Both the position numbers and the translations under genes were made by a program. Of a stretch of 64,000 bases of DNA, positions 11,991-22,409 are shown one piece after another; positions within the stretch are counted from its first letter, which is position 1; every line of letters starts with the position of its first letter. Below the pieces are notes generated by a model. It made no database searches and was not told the origin of the DNA. It was given only the letters and a program-made list of their open reading frames with translations. This DNA is from Batillaria attramentaria (lineage: Eukaryota > Mollusca > Gastropoda > Batillariidae). Where the stretch lies: contig JACVVK020000315.1 of assembly GCA_018292915.2 (NCBI GenBank), forward strand, positions 485,001-549,000. Direction: 5' to 3'.

Positions 11991-14104
11991 TACAAATGTG
12001 GTGGTCAGTTTGCGCTGGTGACCCTTGGCTGTATTGGGGCATATACAGCCTTCACCCTTATCATCACACAATGGAGGTCAGTGTGACATTACACATACAC
12101 ACCCCTTTCTTTTGCCTGCTAGGAATGAGTTGTGTCCAGGGCATTGTGGGAAGTGTGTAACCCATGTTCTGTCGTGTTGATGCTCAGCAGTATGTTGCAA
12201 GTACATGTATGAATGTGTGCTATGTACACACAACAATCCTACATTTGCATACTATCGGTCTACAATTGTTTTAGAAGTTTATTTCTGACACAGTTGTTAC
12301 ACTTCACACATACCATTACGCTGATTGGATGAGACTGTTCTTCCTTTGGTCAGCTGGTTGTTTTTGTTCTGTTTTGATCAGAACCAGGTTTCGCGTGATG
12401 ATGAACAAAGCCGATGCAGAGGCTGGGAACAAAGCCATAGACTCCCTCATCAACTATGAAACTGTCAAGGTCAGCATTCTTTTCTCTTTCAACTCTGGTG
12501 TCGGGTTGGCAGTGCACTCACTGCTGCAAGCACACGGTCGCTATTTTGATTCTTGGAATCCAGTACTTACTGCTGATATTCATCACAATGTAGATAACTT
12601 CCTTCATATCTTGTTTCAGTATTTCAATAATGAGAAGTACGAAGCGGACAAGTACGACGTGCACCTGAAGAAGTACGAGCAGGCCTCACTGAAAACCACC
12701 ACCAGCCTGGCGCTGCTCAACTGGGGTCAGAACGCCATCTTCAGCGTGGGCATCGCCGCTGTCATGGTGATGGCCAGTCAGAACATCATGCAGGGTGAGA
12801 CGCCATGTTGACACACGATGTCAGGATATCATCACACACTATGTCAGGATATCATCATACACAATGTCAGGATATCATCATACACAGTGTCAGGATATCA
12901 TCACACACGATGTCAGGATATCATCGCACACATGATGTCGGGATATCATCATACACAATGTCAGGATATCATCACACACGATGTCAGGATATCATCGCAC
13001 ACAATGTCAGGATATCATCGCACACATGATGTCGGGATATCATCATACACAATGTCAGGATATCATCACACACGATGTCAGGATATCATCGCACACAATG
13101 TCAGGATATCATCGCACACATGATGTCGGGATATCATCATACACAATGTCAGGATATCATCGCACACAATGTCAGGATATCATCGCACACATGATGTCGG
13201 GATATCATCATACACAATGTCAGGATATCATCACACACATGATGTCAGGATATCATCACACACGATATCAGGGTATCAGTACACACGATTGTGAACAAAT
13301 ACAAACGAGAACCGACGTTTACCTCTCTCCACATAGAAACGTGCCCTTCCGAACACATAGCAGACCGTAACCTTTGAACTATACTTTCAAGTGCTGAAGA
13401 ATTCTGACATTTGCTGCACACAGTACTGACTGTTTTGGGGGTTGGCTCCTCTGCATGACTGACTGCAATTGTCCTTACAAAATGTAATGTTGGTCCTTAT
13501 TAGTCCGTACAAGGTCCTTATTTGGCTTCAACTCAACTCCCTGGGAACCCTGTCAGTGGCGACCGTGTAAAGTAAGAAAGATCCTGTCCTATGTTTAGTG
13601 GCATGCATGAAGGGGCACCTCACAGCACCTTGTTGCGCGGCCGGGCTGAAGTGCACTGCTCCTTGCTTCAAGCCTGACACATTTCATGTATTTGACTACA
13701 TTTGAGTCTTGTAAGATGTAAGTGTGTGTGTGTTATACAGGTACGATGACGGTGGGCGACCTGGTGATGGTGAACGGCCTGTTGTTCCAGCTGTCCCTTC
13801 CACTCAACTTTCTGGGCTCGGTGTATCGTGAGGTTCGGCAGTCGCTGATAGACATGCACACCATGTTCAACCTTCTCAGTCTCTCCACTCACATCAAGGT
13901 TTGAAACAGTTTATCCATATTATGTGGGACAGAAATGTGACACACGTCTCTTATTTTGCAAACCTCTCTATGTGTGTTTGTGTGTGTGGTGTGGTGTGTG
14001 TGTGTGTGGTGGTGGTGGTGGTGTGTGTGTGTGTGTGTGTGTGTTTCAGAGAGTCTATGTGTGTGTATATGTGTATATCTGAATCTGTCTAATTGTAAGA
14101 ATGA

Positions 14105-14156
<52 letters not shown>

Positions 14157-15458
14157 CATTGTATCTGAATCTTGTAGCTCTTAAAGTAGGTCTTCATTTC
14201 CAATATTTTGGAGTTGACCTGTATTGACTGTCACTGTGTTTGCTCAGAGTGATGTTGGGGCACCAGTTTTGCAAGTGAGTCCGCCCGAGTCGACCATCAC
14301 ATTCCAGGACGTAGTGTTTGAGTACGTGCCAGGTCAGCGCATCCTTCAAGGCCTCTCGTTCACTGTGCCATCCGGCAAGAAAATTGCCATCGTCGGGGGC
14401 AGCGGATCTGGGTGAGCATTGTGTTAGAAGAGCACACTTGGCTTTCACCAGGAGTTTGCACACTTCAAGTAGTATAGGTATTGCAGATGTCGACTTTGTC
14501 CATAGCATCCTGCATTTACAGGACATTTACATGGGACAGAATCACAGGTAAGGTGGATTTTTCTATAAACTGTGCAGATCAGCCCAGAAAAATTTGACAA
14601 GCCACACCCAGCTTATTCTGGATCATGAGAAAATGTGCTTAGGGTTAATATGGTTTGTTTTATGTGATTTGGTTTATGGATTTGGTTAAGAGAGAGTATG
14701 ATGTAGGTGCAATGACTAATCTAGAAACTGTCTTGGCTTGCAGCAAATCGACCATCGTGCGGCTCCTGTACCGATTTTACGACCCGCAGGCAGGTCGCAT
14801 CCTTATCAACGGGCAGGACATCCGCCATGTTGACCTTGACAGCATGCGCCGAGCAGTGGGAGTTGTTCCTCAGGTTGGTGCTGCTAGTCCTTAACATTGT
14901 GCTGGACATTAAGCGCCAGTCTGATGCACCCTTAGATCTGGTGTAGGTGCAGAAATGATGGCCACCTGTGAAGGACGTCATTAGGACATTCATAATAATA
15001 ACTCATTATAACAGTGTATTGTGTAGTGTTTTACCCAATGCCGTGAACTGGCTCAAAGCGCCGTGAACTGGCTCAAAGCGCCGTGAACTGGCTCAAAGTG
15101 CCTTGAACTGGCTCAAAGTGCCGTGAACTGGCTCAAAGCGCCTTGAACTGGCTCAAAGCGCCGTGAACTGGCTCAAAGCGCCTTGAACTGGCTCAAAGTG
15201 CCGTGAACTGGCTCAAAGCGCCTTGAACTGGCTCAAAGTGCCGTGAACTGGCTCAAAGTGCCGTGAACTGGCTCAAAGCGCCGTGAACTGGCTCAAAGCG
15301 CCGTGAACAGAGCCCAAAATGTGCGCTCACATGAATCACACACATTCTCTCACACACTTGACATGAACACATTACTGGGACTCGAACCTGACTTCTCACA
15401 TTGGTGGCAATGTCTTAACCACTAGACCACCAGCCACCCTGGTTGAGTTGCCTGGCAG

Positions 15459-15514
<56 letters not shown>

Positions 15515-17734
15515 CACACAGACAGAGTTATAATTTATATAGGTCATTGTTTGATAGAAAGGGCAAAAAAAAAGGGTGGCATTCTTGTGAAGTCCAGGGT
15601 CTCTGTACTTGACATGGTGCAATAAAGATTACATGTACTACACCTGACAAGCTTCAGTTTTCATGTTTCAAATTAGAATATTTCTTTATTATCCCAGAGG
15701 AGAAATTATTACATGACAGTAATAAACTTGTTGTTTTTGTTCAGGACTGTGTGCTGTTTCACGACACGGTGTTTCACAACATCCACTACGGCAATTTAAA
15801 CAAGTCCGAGCAGGACGTGTACCACGCTGCCGAGATGGCGGAGATTCACGATGCGATCATGACACGCTTTCCTAAAAAGTATGAGACACAGGTTGGGGAA
15901 CGAGGACTCAAGTTGTCAGGTGAGTCACGCAAGTTTTGTTTTTACCTTCTCCACTTGTAGATCCACCAGCTGTCCACACTGGTTTGCTGTAGTTGAAGGT
16001 TGGTTTCGGCAAAACTTGGAAGGTTAGCACGGCTTGATATCCGTGGCAATTGAAATAGGACAAATGTCAACATGCTGACAGTGAAAGTATAGGACATTTG
16101 TCCTCAATATTGTCCACTGTCAAGCAGAAATGATACATACGTCAACTTTTGTTAGAAGTACATGTAAGTGGACATTTTGAAACTGAGTCTGTCTGTGACT
16201 AGATGTCCGACACAGGTATGAGACTCTGTGTATGTTTTTTACATTTAAAAATTTTTTTTAAGTAGGATTTGTAATAATGGTGTGTGTGATTGCTTTCATG
16301 ATGTGTACACTGCTGTGCCTCGTCTTAGAGGTTGGCCATGATGTGTACATTGCTGTGCCTTGTCATAGTAGAGGTTGGCCATGATGTGTACATTGCTGTG
16401 CCTCGTCATAGTAGAGGTTGGCCATGATGTGTACATTGCTGTGCCTCGTCATAGTAGAGGTTGGCCATGATGTGTACATTGCTGTGCCTCGTCATAGTAG
16501 AGGTTGGCCATGATGTGTACATTGCTGTGCCTCGTCATAGTAGAGGTTGGCCATGATGTGTACATTGCTGTGCCTCGTCATAGTAGAGGTTGGCCATGAT
16601 GTGTACATTGCTGTGCCTCGTCATAGTAGAGGTTGGCCATGATGTGTACATTGCTGTGCCTCGTCATAGTAGAGGTTGGCCATGATGTGTACACTGCTGT
16701 GCCTCGTCTTAGAGGTTGGCCATGATGTGTACATTGCTGTGCCTTGTCATAGTAGAGGTTGGCCATGAGTTTGATTGTTAGTGTGTGGACATCATGTGAC
16801 TGGAATTTACTTTTCTTTCTCTTGCTCTGCTCAAACCTCCGTTACGACGATTGTAATATTAAATATATCCCTACACGCAGCACACACTTGCACCAAGTGT
16901 GCAACAGTTCTTGCCTTTCACTTGACTGAGTTGGTTGTTTTGCAGGGGGAGAGAAGCAGAGGATCGCCATCGCGCGTGCCATCATGAAGGACCCACCCAT
17001 CCTGGTGTACGATGAAGCTACGTCGTCCCTGGATACCATTACGGAACAGGTACAGGAGTCTGACAGTGGCTAGAATCTGAATAAGAACCGGAACTTAACT
17101 TAGCAAAGCGTAGGAAAGAGAAAAATGCTTCCAGCATCAGTAGATCTGCCATTTCTAGATCTGCCATCAGTAGATCTGCCATTACTAGGTCTGCCATCAA
17201 AGTTGATAACTAGGAAGCAGTTGAGCAAGCACTGGGTTTTCTACCCAGGTTGCTAATGAGAAGGTGAAGTCGATGACGAGTCCATAACTGCTTTAGCATG
17301 CAGTTGTTTATCGTTTGAATTTCCCAGGATATTACCCTGGCATTGCCATATCAGTTCTGCAAACACTTTGAAAGGCTACAAAATGTTTATGACTGAAAGA
17401 TTACTTGGGGCATTTTGGCAAGAGGTCATGTGACTCATCTAATTTTCAGAACATCCTGCACGCTTTACGCCGCGTGACCAGGGGTCGAACCACCATTGTC
17501 ATCGCTCACCGACTGTCAACTGTCGTCGATGCAGACGAGATTCTGGTGTTGAAGGACGGGTCCATTGCAGAGCGTGGCACCCATCGCTCCCTGATGTCAG
17601 ACCATGACAGTCTGTACTCTCACCTCTGGCATAAACAAAGCGCAGTGCCAGACTTGGAAAACACCCACAAACAGCAGATGAGAGACAGGGAGGGGGAGGT
17701 GATCGATGAAAAATCATCAATACCACATTCATGA
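5055..17734 (+). CDS. ABCB7: ABCB7, mitochondrial ABC half-transporter (complete, 15 exons, 739 aa)
   Basis: Inner-membrane mitochondrial half-transporter (homodimer) that exports a sulfur/glutathione species needed for cytosolic Fe-S protein assembly. Exons: 5055-5219, 6022-6105, 6412-6615, 7385-7514, 10592-10778, 11105-11186, 11988-12076, 12382-12469, 12620-12794, 13741-13898, 14248-14411, 14744-14873, 15745-15919, 16946-17049, 17450-17734; together 2220 nt in one frame. The N-terminus is Arg/Ser-rich as expected for mitochondrial import. The membrane domain follows human ABCB7 closely ([51 protein letters not shown]). The nucleotide-binding domain has Walker A GGSGSGKST (504-512, split by intron 11), Q-loop Q552, signature LSGGEKQ (609-615), Walker [11 protein letters not shown] (E634) and H-loop H665; all key residues are intact. 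Length is close to human (752). Divergent from SIAE. Confidence 0.97.
5632..5801. mobile_element. Possible small inverted-repeat element (170 bp)
   Basis: Perfect 16-bp inverted ends ACGGGCCTTCGGAATT (5632-5647) and its complement (5786-5801) in ABCB7 intron 1. No clear target duplication, so this is a weak MITE candidate. The rest of the intron is unremarkable. Confidence 0.4.
6287..6353. repeat. (CA)n microsatellite
   Basis: Two CA runs joined by AATC in ABCB7 intron 2. Confidence 0.9.
7062..7142 (-). mobile_element. tRNA-like SINE head, truncated
   Basis: Minus strand shows an A-box-like GGTCTAGTGGTTACGG and a B-box GGTTCGAATCC about 30 nt apart, the same layout as the other SINE heads in the window. 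No cloverleaf with proper acceptor stem was found, so it is not called a tRNA. It lies in ABCB7 intron 3. Confidence 0.55.
7713..10458. repeat. 98-bp satellite array, 28 copies, with higher-order structure
   Basis: Units of 98 bp fill most of ABCB7 intron 4. Monomers differ mainly in one block and fall into types A (GGTCCATACCATGAG), B (GGTACATACCATGAG), C (GGTACATACGACGAG) and D (GATCCATACGATGAG). Copies 3-9 and 10-16 both read A-C-C-C-D-C-B, a 686-bp higher-order unit repeated twice. Copies 18-23 are six D monomers in a row. Confidence 0.97.
11169..11785. repeat. About 30-bp minisatellite containing the ABCB7 exon 6 donor
   Basis: Roughly 20 units based on GTTACTGGTATCATGGTGTG plus TTCACTT. 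The last 15 coding bases of exon 6 (GTTACTGGTATCATG) and its donor GTATGT are the first unit; the same exon-end plus GT recurs in most units. The array runs from inside the exon into intron 6. The regular 33-bp sub-block (11590-11760) opens long ORFs in several frames that are artefacts. Confidence 0.95.
11931..11984. repeat. (TG)27 tract directly before the ABCB7 exon 7 acceptor
   Basis: A pure TG run ends only at the CAG of the acceptor (11985-11987). There is no pyrimidine tract between the run and the exon. Confidence 0.95.
12810..13290. repeat. Minisatellite, about 24-28-bp units, ABCB7 intron 9
   Basis: About 19 units of ATGTCAGGATATCATC plus ACACAC/GCACAC. It starts about 15 bp after the exon 9 donor but the unit does not include the splice site. 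The rest of intron 9 (13300-13740) shows no feature. Confidence 0.95.
13970..14152. repeat. (TG)n and (GTG)n microsatellites
   Basis: Compound TG/GTG runs in ABCB7 intron 10. Confidence 0.9.
14990..15442 (-). mobile_element. tRNA-headed SINE with an internal minisatellite
   Basis: The minus-strand head at 15442 down to about 15372 has GGTCTAGTGGTTAAGAC and GGTTCGAGTCCC. The tail (TTCATGTCAAGTGTGTGAGAG, then a CAAAGCGC-like block and ATTATTATG) matches the SINE at 36198-36586, but the central domain is deleted. A 20-bp array has grown within its 3' part. Confidence 0.75.
15042..15307. repeat. 20-bp minisatellite derived from SINE sequence
   Basis: About 13 copies of GCCGTGAACTGGCTCAAAGC with C/T and G/T variants. 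A single copy of the same string (GGTTCAAAGTGCCGTGAACTG) exists in the related SINE near 36243. Confidence 0.95.
15462..15510. repeat. (CA)n microsatellite
   Basis: CA run next to the SINE head in ABCB7 intron 12. Confidence 0.9.
16296..16768. repeat. 43-bp minisatellite, about 11 copies, ABCB7 intron 13
   Basis: Unit GTGTACATTGCTGTGCCTCG plus TCATAGTAGAGGTTGGCCAT. The first and the penultimate units share the same shortened form (CGTCTTAGAGG), suggesting a block duplication. The flanking intron is otherwise plain. Confidence 0.95.
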
Positions 17735-18546
17735 TCAGTCAGTAACTTGCTGTGACTTTGTAGGATACAGTGTTTCAGATGTTTTCAGTTAGTGGATAAT
17801 ATTGAGAATCAGACAACAGTTCAAACTCAGTGTGTGTGAAAATGTGATTAGATGGCTGGTTGTACAAGGGACAGATTTGAGCGTATGGTACCAAGTGATG
17901 TACTGGTCTGTCTGTCGTGTGAGTGTGCTCATGCTGTGAACTGTATATGTGAATTTTTTACATTTATGTCATTGGTGTGAATATGTCAAATGCCTCCACA
18001 CAGCAGAGTCTTTTAAAGAGCCAGAATCAGAGAATGGTTGTTCTTGAAATACTGAACAAACATTGATCACTCTGCCAGATAATACCTCAGTAGGTGAAGG
18101 AAGTTTGATTCCAGTACGTCAGTTGTAAGGCTTGCAATCTGTGATGGACGTCATCTTGACATGCGTATGTGTGTTGTGGGCTCATGCTCTCAACCACAGC
18201 ATGCAAACCCAGCATATTTGAATTTGATGTATGGCCGAGGATGGGCTGTTGCTGTATTTGAAAATGAAACCAGAAATCTTAATTTACAAATCACAGTTTG
18301 TATCCGTATCACACATGATTGTATCCAATTACTGCATGATCAGCTGCTGTCTGTTTCCAACGATAACAACAATGAACATTCACAAGATAACACTACAGTC
18401 TCCCTTAATAATGCATTACATGAAGCTTCAGGTTCAATGTCTCAATGTGTTATGACAGCACCAGACTTCCTCATAATTCACTGCATTCAAGTTTCACATG
18501 TACAGGATGCCACCACATGTTGTCATAATGTGCAGCTTTGAATGTA

Positions 18547-18622
18547 GGTTGGTGGGGGGTGTGGGTGGTGGGGGGTGTGGGTGGTGGGGGGTGTGGGTGG
18601 TGGGGGGTGTGGGTGGTGGGGG
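18547..18622 (+). repeat. G-rich minisatellite with quadruplex-type G runs
   Basis: About five units of GGTGGGGGGTGTGGGT; on the plus strand it has many runs of three or more G, fitting a G-quadruplex former downstream of ABCB7. Confidence 0.85.
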
Positions 18623-19301
18623 GTTATAGCTGCTGCTGTTGTTATGTGGGCACCTTTTCCAGTGGTGTGCAACAAGTGTGAGGGTACATGTATTTTTAAG
18701 TGTTGAGTAGTTTTGTTTCCTAGGACAGCGAAAAGAGAGTGATTTGGGGGCATGTGTGTTACACAGTTCTCACATTAGTTTTCTTAGCACGTCATGTTTT
18801 AACACTGACAGGCTGTGTAATTTCATAATAATTGTATTCAAGATACATTGTAATTTATTTGAATGTATAAATTGTGATACTGTACTGTATTTTTTGTTTA
18901 TTTCTTTGTGTGTGTGTATATGTGTGTGTATCAGAATTCAGACTTTTCACACTAATACTTTCTCAGCACAAAACATACAGTGCTGCCAAAATGTTCATTG
19001 AATTGTGTTGTTTTAATATTCACAAATGTATAATTATGCAGTATTTTACAGTAGTAGTGCAGCTCCTGTCAGCTCATCACCAAGCACCACCTCAAAAATC
19101 CTACAGTTACAGCTACAGCTACAAGTACAATGTACAAGTACAATGAATTCCATTAGTAAATGTAAATAGCAGAGCATGATAAATGGCAACAAAGTATGGT
19201 GACGCCAACACCTAAATATCCAAAACTGTTCCTATGTATGATTCCTGACAGCCACAATCTGCTGGAGTCCAGAATCCACCGGCCGTACATTGCAGCACAT
19301 T

Positions 19302-19425
19302 GTTCACAGCACACAACTAGCAATTGTTCACAGAACACAACAACTAGCAATTGTTCACAGAACACAACAACTAGCAATTGTTCACAGAACACAACTAGCA
19401 ATTGTTCACAGAACACAACCAGCAA
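19302..19425. repeat. 24-27-bp minisatellite
   Basis: Five units of CAATTGTTCACAGAACACAA plus optional CAACTAG. Confidence 0.9.
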
Positions 19426-19475
19426 CAGCTGAAGCCAGGGCCAAGTGCAGCACCTCCAATCTTCCTCAACAGTCA

Positions 19476-19550
19476 CTTTAATTTTTTTTTTTTTTTTTTT
19501 ACTTTATTTATCCCCGTAGGGCAATTCATGAGGGGACACAAGGGACAAGA
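19476..19550 (-). mobile_element. Retroposon 3' end with poly(A) tail; may supply the EEF1AKMT1 poly(A) signal
   Basis: On the minus strand GCCCTACGGGGATAAATAAA is followed by GT and a run of A. This matches the 3' ends of non-LTR elements in the window (compare 1441-1640). It contains AATAAA about 130 bp downstream of the EEF1AKMT1 stop and on the same strand. Confidence 0.55.
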
Positions 19551-19634
19551 CTGTAAGTCTGCAGCACACTTCAAAACACATATGTCACAGTTTCCCAAAC
19601 AGTCCCATCCAGTGTTGTTGTGCTGTCACTAGCG

Positions 19635-22409
19635 TCAGTTTTCCTGATCAAGCAGATCACTGTCGTAGTTAGTGAAACAACGGAACTCGTTCTGCAGGCC
19701 GTTGGCGTGTTTGGGTTGAAACTTCCTTGGTTGTACACCCAGCAAGCGTTCTGCCAGATCCTTCATCACGAACCCTGCACAAGAACATGGTAACGTTACT
19801 GTAGTGTACTAACACTGTGTCAGTATGTAACGCTGGTGGAGCTGAACCCCACAAGAACATCGTAACGTTACTGTAGTGTACTAACACTGTGTCAGTATGT
19901 AACGCTGGTGGAGCTGAACCCCACAAGAACATGGTAACGTTACTGTAGTGTACTAACACTGTGTCAGTATGTAACGCTGGTGGAGCTGAACCCCACAAGA
20001 ACATTGTAACATTACTGTAGTGTACTAACAATGTGTCAGTATGTAACGCTGGTGGAGCTGAACCCCACAAGAACATCGTAACGTTACTGTAGTGTACTAA
20101 CACTGTGTCAGTATGTAACGCTGGTGGAGCTGAACCCCACAAGAACATCGTAACGTTACTGTAGTGTACTAACACTGTGTCAGTATGTAACGCTGGTGGA
20201 GCTGAACCCCCAATATTCTGGAATACCTCTATGGCTTTTCCAGCAAAACACAAATGAATTCAGCAAGACAAGGGTTAAGCTGAAAGGTTTTTAACAGCAG
20301 TACAACGGGTTGGTACTGTGCATTTAATAATCTCTCATTCTCTGATACAGATGTGTCTACTGGGTGGGTGTTTAGGATTTGAACGTCCTTTTCCTTTTCG
20401 TGATATCAAGGATGGGACAACGAGGAAAATGCCAGTACAAATATCTGGCCCGGGCTGGGATTCGAACTAATGACCCATGCACTGAGGGTTCCACATTCTA
20501 CCATTCGGCTCTCCCGCCTCCTCCAGCAGTGTCTGCTAGAGGATTCACCAGCTGCTGCAGACAATAGATGAACATTGAGCAGGAGACAAGTACAAGTACA
20601 AACTGTAAGGCAGCCGCACATCTTATATAGCCATACTTGCCTACTAGAGAAGCCGTTCTAGAACCAGAAGAACATACACGTACTGACAAAGGATAGAAAA
20701 ATGCTTCAACATGTCTTGCTCCTAAGGACGCATCAGCATTACAATTACCAGAATTATTTGTTGTGATTTCCTCTTAAACTACTTTCATGGCAGACACGTT
20801 GCCCCTACCTGTACACAAAATGACCTTGTCCTTCATCAGGTAGCGGATGGTGATGGCCGTTTTACACAGGCACTCTTCAGCCAGGAAGGGAGGATCGGCC
20901 AAAACGACGTCACAACTGTTCTTCAGTTCTTGGGGTAGCTTAACGGGCTCATTGTAGTTGTAGAACACAAAATCTTCGCCAAACGCTTTAAACCGTTCAT
21001 CATATTCCAGGCAATATACTTGAACACCGTCTGGCTTCAGTTCTTTGATTTTCTTGTAAGCTGTCGGTGAACTCACGCATGCTATCCTGTCGGAGAGACA
21101 AGAAATTCAATGGACGTGTAAATAACCTGTCAGAACTGTTTATCAGGAGTTTGGCTGCACGTGTGGCTGCCTGTCACCAATACGATTGTCAGGACTTCCA
21201 CAGTCTCACATTAGAAACGTCCGATTTTTCACCTCCAGTATGTGGCACCGTTCAGGGGTGGTTGGTGGTCTAGTGGTTAAGAGACTTCGCCACCAATGCA
21301 AGAGGTCAGGTTCAAGTCCCACTCGCGGCAAAGAATTTTTCCTTTTCATACATGGCACCGTTCATTCGGGCCGATCATCAGGGGTTCTCTCCAGGTACTC
21401 CGGCTTCCTCCTCCTCTGCTTTGGAAATGTTCAGTCCACAAAATTTTGAAATAAATGCAATTCAAAGTTCCGAAACTTAAACAGCTGAGCTGACCCATCG
21501 CACCATGTGATTGTAATGTGTTCATGTCCAGTGTGTGAGAGAATGCGTGTGATCCATGTGAGCGTGCGTGTTGGGTTCAGTTCGCGGCGCTTTCAGCCGA
21601 TCCAAGAAATTGGGTAAGCGCCTATACATGTACAATACTCAGTTATTATTATTAACACTGGTCGTCTTGGGTTCGCTCTGGGGATTCTAGCTTCCTCTAA
21701 CTTTGCACTGAAACTGCTCAACCAGTGAATAAAAATAACCAATAACTGTAATCAGATAGTGTTATCCAGAAGCAGAGAGAGTGAAACTGAAAGAAGTGTA
21801 TTAGAAGACCTTACCGTCCCGTTGCCCCGGCAACGTTCAGTGCCTCTCTTGCCAGGCGACTGGCAGTTTCCTCATCATACCAAAACTGACTCAGTTGCTG
21901 GTGAACAAAACCACACAACCATGGTCAGTGCCATCTTCCACTTTCCCCAATGAGTGTTTTAGCATAATACATGTACATGTATAAATATTTGACTACCTGA
22001 TGATCAGTTGACTGATTGATTGATGGCTGCATGTCTCTATGACAGATACCTTTACCAGTTTGTTTAAAAAATAGGAAATGTTACTGAGCCCTTGTACAAC
22101 AACACTGTATATACAGATTATTTTATTGCATCAAATTTTTCTTTCAGTCACTCACGATAACCATAATTTGGGTACATCTGAGGTATGAGGGACATCTCGA
22201 TCACTTAACACTGTTGGATAACTATGTAAGGTTTTACTGTGGAATGCAGGAGCACTTACCCAGTCTTCTTGTGGACAGAAATTTTCCACATTCCCTGACA
22301 GTGCCTCTTCAAGATTCCTCTCAGCAGTCGCCTGCTCTTGGTAGAATTCCTGCAGTGCTGCCATAGCATGGGCAGACAACTGCGGGGCATCATCGTCTGA
22401 TTCACTCAT
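19635..22409 (-). CDS. EEF1AKMT1: EEF1A lysine methyltransferase 1 (complete, 4 exons, 216 aa)
   Basis: SAM-dependent methyltransferase (formerly N6AMT2) that methylates a lysine of elongation factor eEF1A in the cytosol. Exons: 22409-22260, 21897-21815, 21086-20809, 19774-19635, 651 nt in frame; human is 214 aa. The start gives MSESDDDAPQLSAHAMAALQ, matching the family N-terminus. Exon 2 has LSQFWYDEETASRLAREAL. Exon 3 has IACVSSPTAYKKIKE, LEYDERFKAFGEDFVFYNYN and the catalytic-type motif DPPF (142-145; DPPY in human) in DVVLADPPFLAEECL. The C-terminus NEFRCFTNYDSDL is conserved. It is head-to-head with the MATCAP-like gene. The last intron ends in a minisatellite that includes the exon 4 acceptor region. 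Confidence 0.96.
19781..20214. repeat. 72-bp minisatellite overlapping the EEF1AKMT1 exon 4 acceptor
   Basis: Six copies of a 72-bp unit. On the minus strand each contains ACCATGTTCTTGTGGGGTTC; the real acceptor at 19775 reads ACCATGTTCTTGTGCAG|GGTTC, so the array is built from the splice-site region. One unit has several substitutions (19999-20040). Confidence 0.95.
20395..20530 (-). mobile_element. SINE fragment, second tRNA-headed family
   Basis: Minus strand: a GGTAGAATGTGGAACCC head, B-box AGTTCGAATCCC, then GGGCCAGATATTTGTACTGG. The last part also occurs at 49740-49800 (GGCCAAATATTTGTGCTGGC), identifying a shared family distinct from the 21255 type. Confidence 0.6.
21255..21656 (+). 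mobile_element. tRNA-headed SINE, full-length-like copy
   Basis: Head with A-box GGTCTAGTGGTTAAG and B-box GGTTCAAGTCCC, central domain GGGTTCTCTCCAGGTACTCC plus GGCTTCCTCC, then a 3' part with GTGTGAGAGAATGCGTGTGA, and an ATT-repeat tail. It is about 400 bp, in EEF1AKMT1 intron 2, opposite to the gene. The rest of that intron (21087-21814) is otherwise plain. Confidence 0.85.

Larger units (their letters stand above)
17735..19475. other. ABCB7 3' UTR/intergenic region before convergent EEF1AKMT1
   Basis: No gene was recognised. It contains a G-rich array at 18547-18622, a 24-27-bp array at 19302-19425 and A/T-rich sequence. I found no clear ABCB7 poly(A) signal, so the 3' UTR end is not assigned. 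Confidence 0.5.

Noticed and set aside
19669..20253. 194-codon minus-strand ORF
   Set aside because: Translation of the 72-bp array in the wrong frame relative to the EEF1AKMT1 exon.
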